A stretch of 5,690 nt of DNA, from assembly GCA_937926065.1 (NCBI GenBank), contig CALANM010000138.1:1-5690 (forward strand), read 5' to 3'. Source of the stretch: an uncultured Microbacterium sp. (lineage in GTDB: Bacteria > Actinomycetota > Actinomycetes > Actinomycetales > Microbacteriaceae). Numbering within the stretch: the stretch's first letter is position 1; each line of letters starts with the position of its first letter. Shown here one piece after another: positions 5,023 to 5,690 of this stretch. Under the pieces are notes generated by a model. That model made no database searches and was not told the DNA's origin. It was given only the letters and a program-made list of their open reading frames with translations. The position numbers and the translations under genes are program-made.

Positions 5023-5690
5023 TCAGTCGTAATCGGGTGCGGCGGGAAGGCCGAAGAAGTCCTCGAGCGTGTGGAATCCGCCTTCGTGATAGGCGGCGGC
5101 GAGCTCCTCGCCGATGTAGCGGAGATGCCACGGCTCCCACGAATACCCGGTCACGTCGGTGAAGCCCTCTTCGTAGCGCACGACGAAGCCGAAGCGCCAC
5201 GCGTTGTCGACGAGCCACTGCGCCTGCGGCGTTCCCCGGAACCCGTCATGACTGGTGCAGGTCGAGGCGCAGGCCACGACATCGACCGCCAGCCCCGTCT
5301 GATGCTCACTGTGCCCCGGGCGCGCGCTGCGCAGATCGGCCGCCGCCTGCCCGCGGGAGGCGACGTACCCGTTGTACAGATCGACCTGGAAGTCATACGG
5401 GCGGAAGGCGCTGTCGACCCCGAGCCGCCCCGCGCCGTCGGCGACGATGGCCGAAGCGAGCTCGTCGAGCGCGGAAGCGGCATCCTCCCGCAGCCATCCA
5501 CCCCCCGACACGATCCGAAGCTCCGTGATCTGCGCCTGAGGCTCCGGCCAGTAGTCGATCGGATCGAGCACGTTGAGCTTGTTGACGACGACCCACAGGC
5601 GTCCGCCCTCGCTGAGATCGATGCAGGGCGCCTCGCCGCTCACGACCGCCTCACGGAACGCCGCGCCCCCACCGAGAGCCGCGACGACCG
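5023..5690 (-). CDS. D-alanyl-D-alanine carboxypeptidase, VanY type (peptidase M15B), N-terminus cut by window
   Basis: The frame is open to the right edge, leaving 221 C-terminal residues visible (numbered here from 5688). This zinc enzyme removes the terminal D-Ala from peptidoglycan stem peptides outside the membrane. Seen: the VanY-type entry motif V-N-K-L-N..L-D-P-I-D-Y-W-P at about 35-48; S-A-F-R-P at 94-98, whose Arg binds the substrate carboxylate in the family; S127-E-H-Q-T-G-L-A-V-D136, giving zinc ligands H129 and D136; and W184-E-P-W-H188, with E185 as catalytic base and H188 as third ligand. C140 and C144 may form a disulfide in the exported protein. All catalytic residues are present. 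A GTG at 5643 is the first in-frame start in view, but the frame continues upstream with an Ala/Gly-rich stretch (V-V-A-A-L-G-G-G-A-A), likely part of the N-terminal region, so the true start is probably outside. It looks unrelated to the sugar operon. Confidence 0.93.
   Translation of the reverse strand, partial: VVAALGGGAAFREAVVSGEAPCIDLSEGGRLWVVVNKLNVLDPIDYWPEPQAQITELRIVSGGGWLREDAASALDELASAIVADGAGRLGVDSAFRPYDFQVDLYNGYVASRGQAAADLRSARPGHSEHQTGLAVDVVACASTCTSHDGFRGTPQAQWLVDNAWRFGFVVRYEEGFTDVTGYSWEPWHLRYIGEELAAAYHEGGFHTLEDFFGLPAAPDYD

Noticed and set aside
2000..5162. Three long plus-strand frames (2000-2908, 2785-4224, 3951-5162)
   Set aside because: They overlap each other and lie antisense to the permeases and the regulator. 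Compositions are Arg/Asp/Glu/His-rich with no membrane segments, motifs or credible ribosome sites. The minus-strand genes explain the DNA fully.
1..5690. tRNA, rRNA, CRISPR array, insertion sequence or attachment site
   Set aside because: I saw no cloverleaf, rRNA-like stretch, spaced repeats, transposase motif or terminal inverted repeats. Coding sequence fills nearly all of the window.

Overview
The window looks like a stretch of high-GC actinobacterial chromosome. Coding frames have strongly GC-biased third positions, a sugar importer is encoded without its own ATPase, and a LacI-type regulator sits beside a near-consensus TGGAAACGTTTCCA-like operator. A member of Microbacteriaceae, such as Microbacterium, is my guess from general protein flavour; no marker gene fixes the taxon. 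Every gene I can support lies on the minus strand, so the region reads from right to left. Both end genes run off the window.

Right edge to about 5023: the 3' part of a secreted or membrane-anchored VanY-type D-alanyl-D-alanine carboxypeptidase (peptidase M15B). It ends at a gap of about 130 bp that holds a bulged hairpin (possible terminator), a TTGACA -35-like element and two LacI-type operators.

4892 to 687: a compact sugar-uptake unit in the order LacI-family regulator, MalF-type permease, MalG-type permease, solute-binding lipoprotein. The first three genes are joined by two 4-bp ATGA stop/start overlaps, which suggests translational coupling. The binding-protein gene follows after a short gap and ends in a strong perfect hairpin. 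No ATP-binding subunit is visible. In Actinobacteria such CUT1 importers often borrow a shared MsiK-type ATPase encoded elsewhere.

614 to the left edge: the N-terminal 204 residues of an ADP-ribosylglycohydrolase (DraG/ARH) family enzyme, probably the next gene of the same operon. It has the GDALG and TDDT signatures.

Working model (inference): the LacI-family protein represses its own operon through the paired operators. When the inducing sugar is present, the lipoprotein and two permeases import a glycoside or oligosaccharide, and the ARH-fold hydrolase acts on the imported compound or a derivative. The substrate cannot be read from the sequence. Long open frames on the plus strand and in other minus frames are GC-rich shadows and are not annotated. 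Nothing here is clearly a new system. The pairing of an ARH-family enzyme with a sugar importer is the point most worth following.
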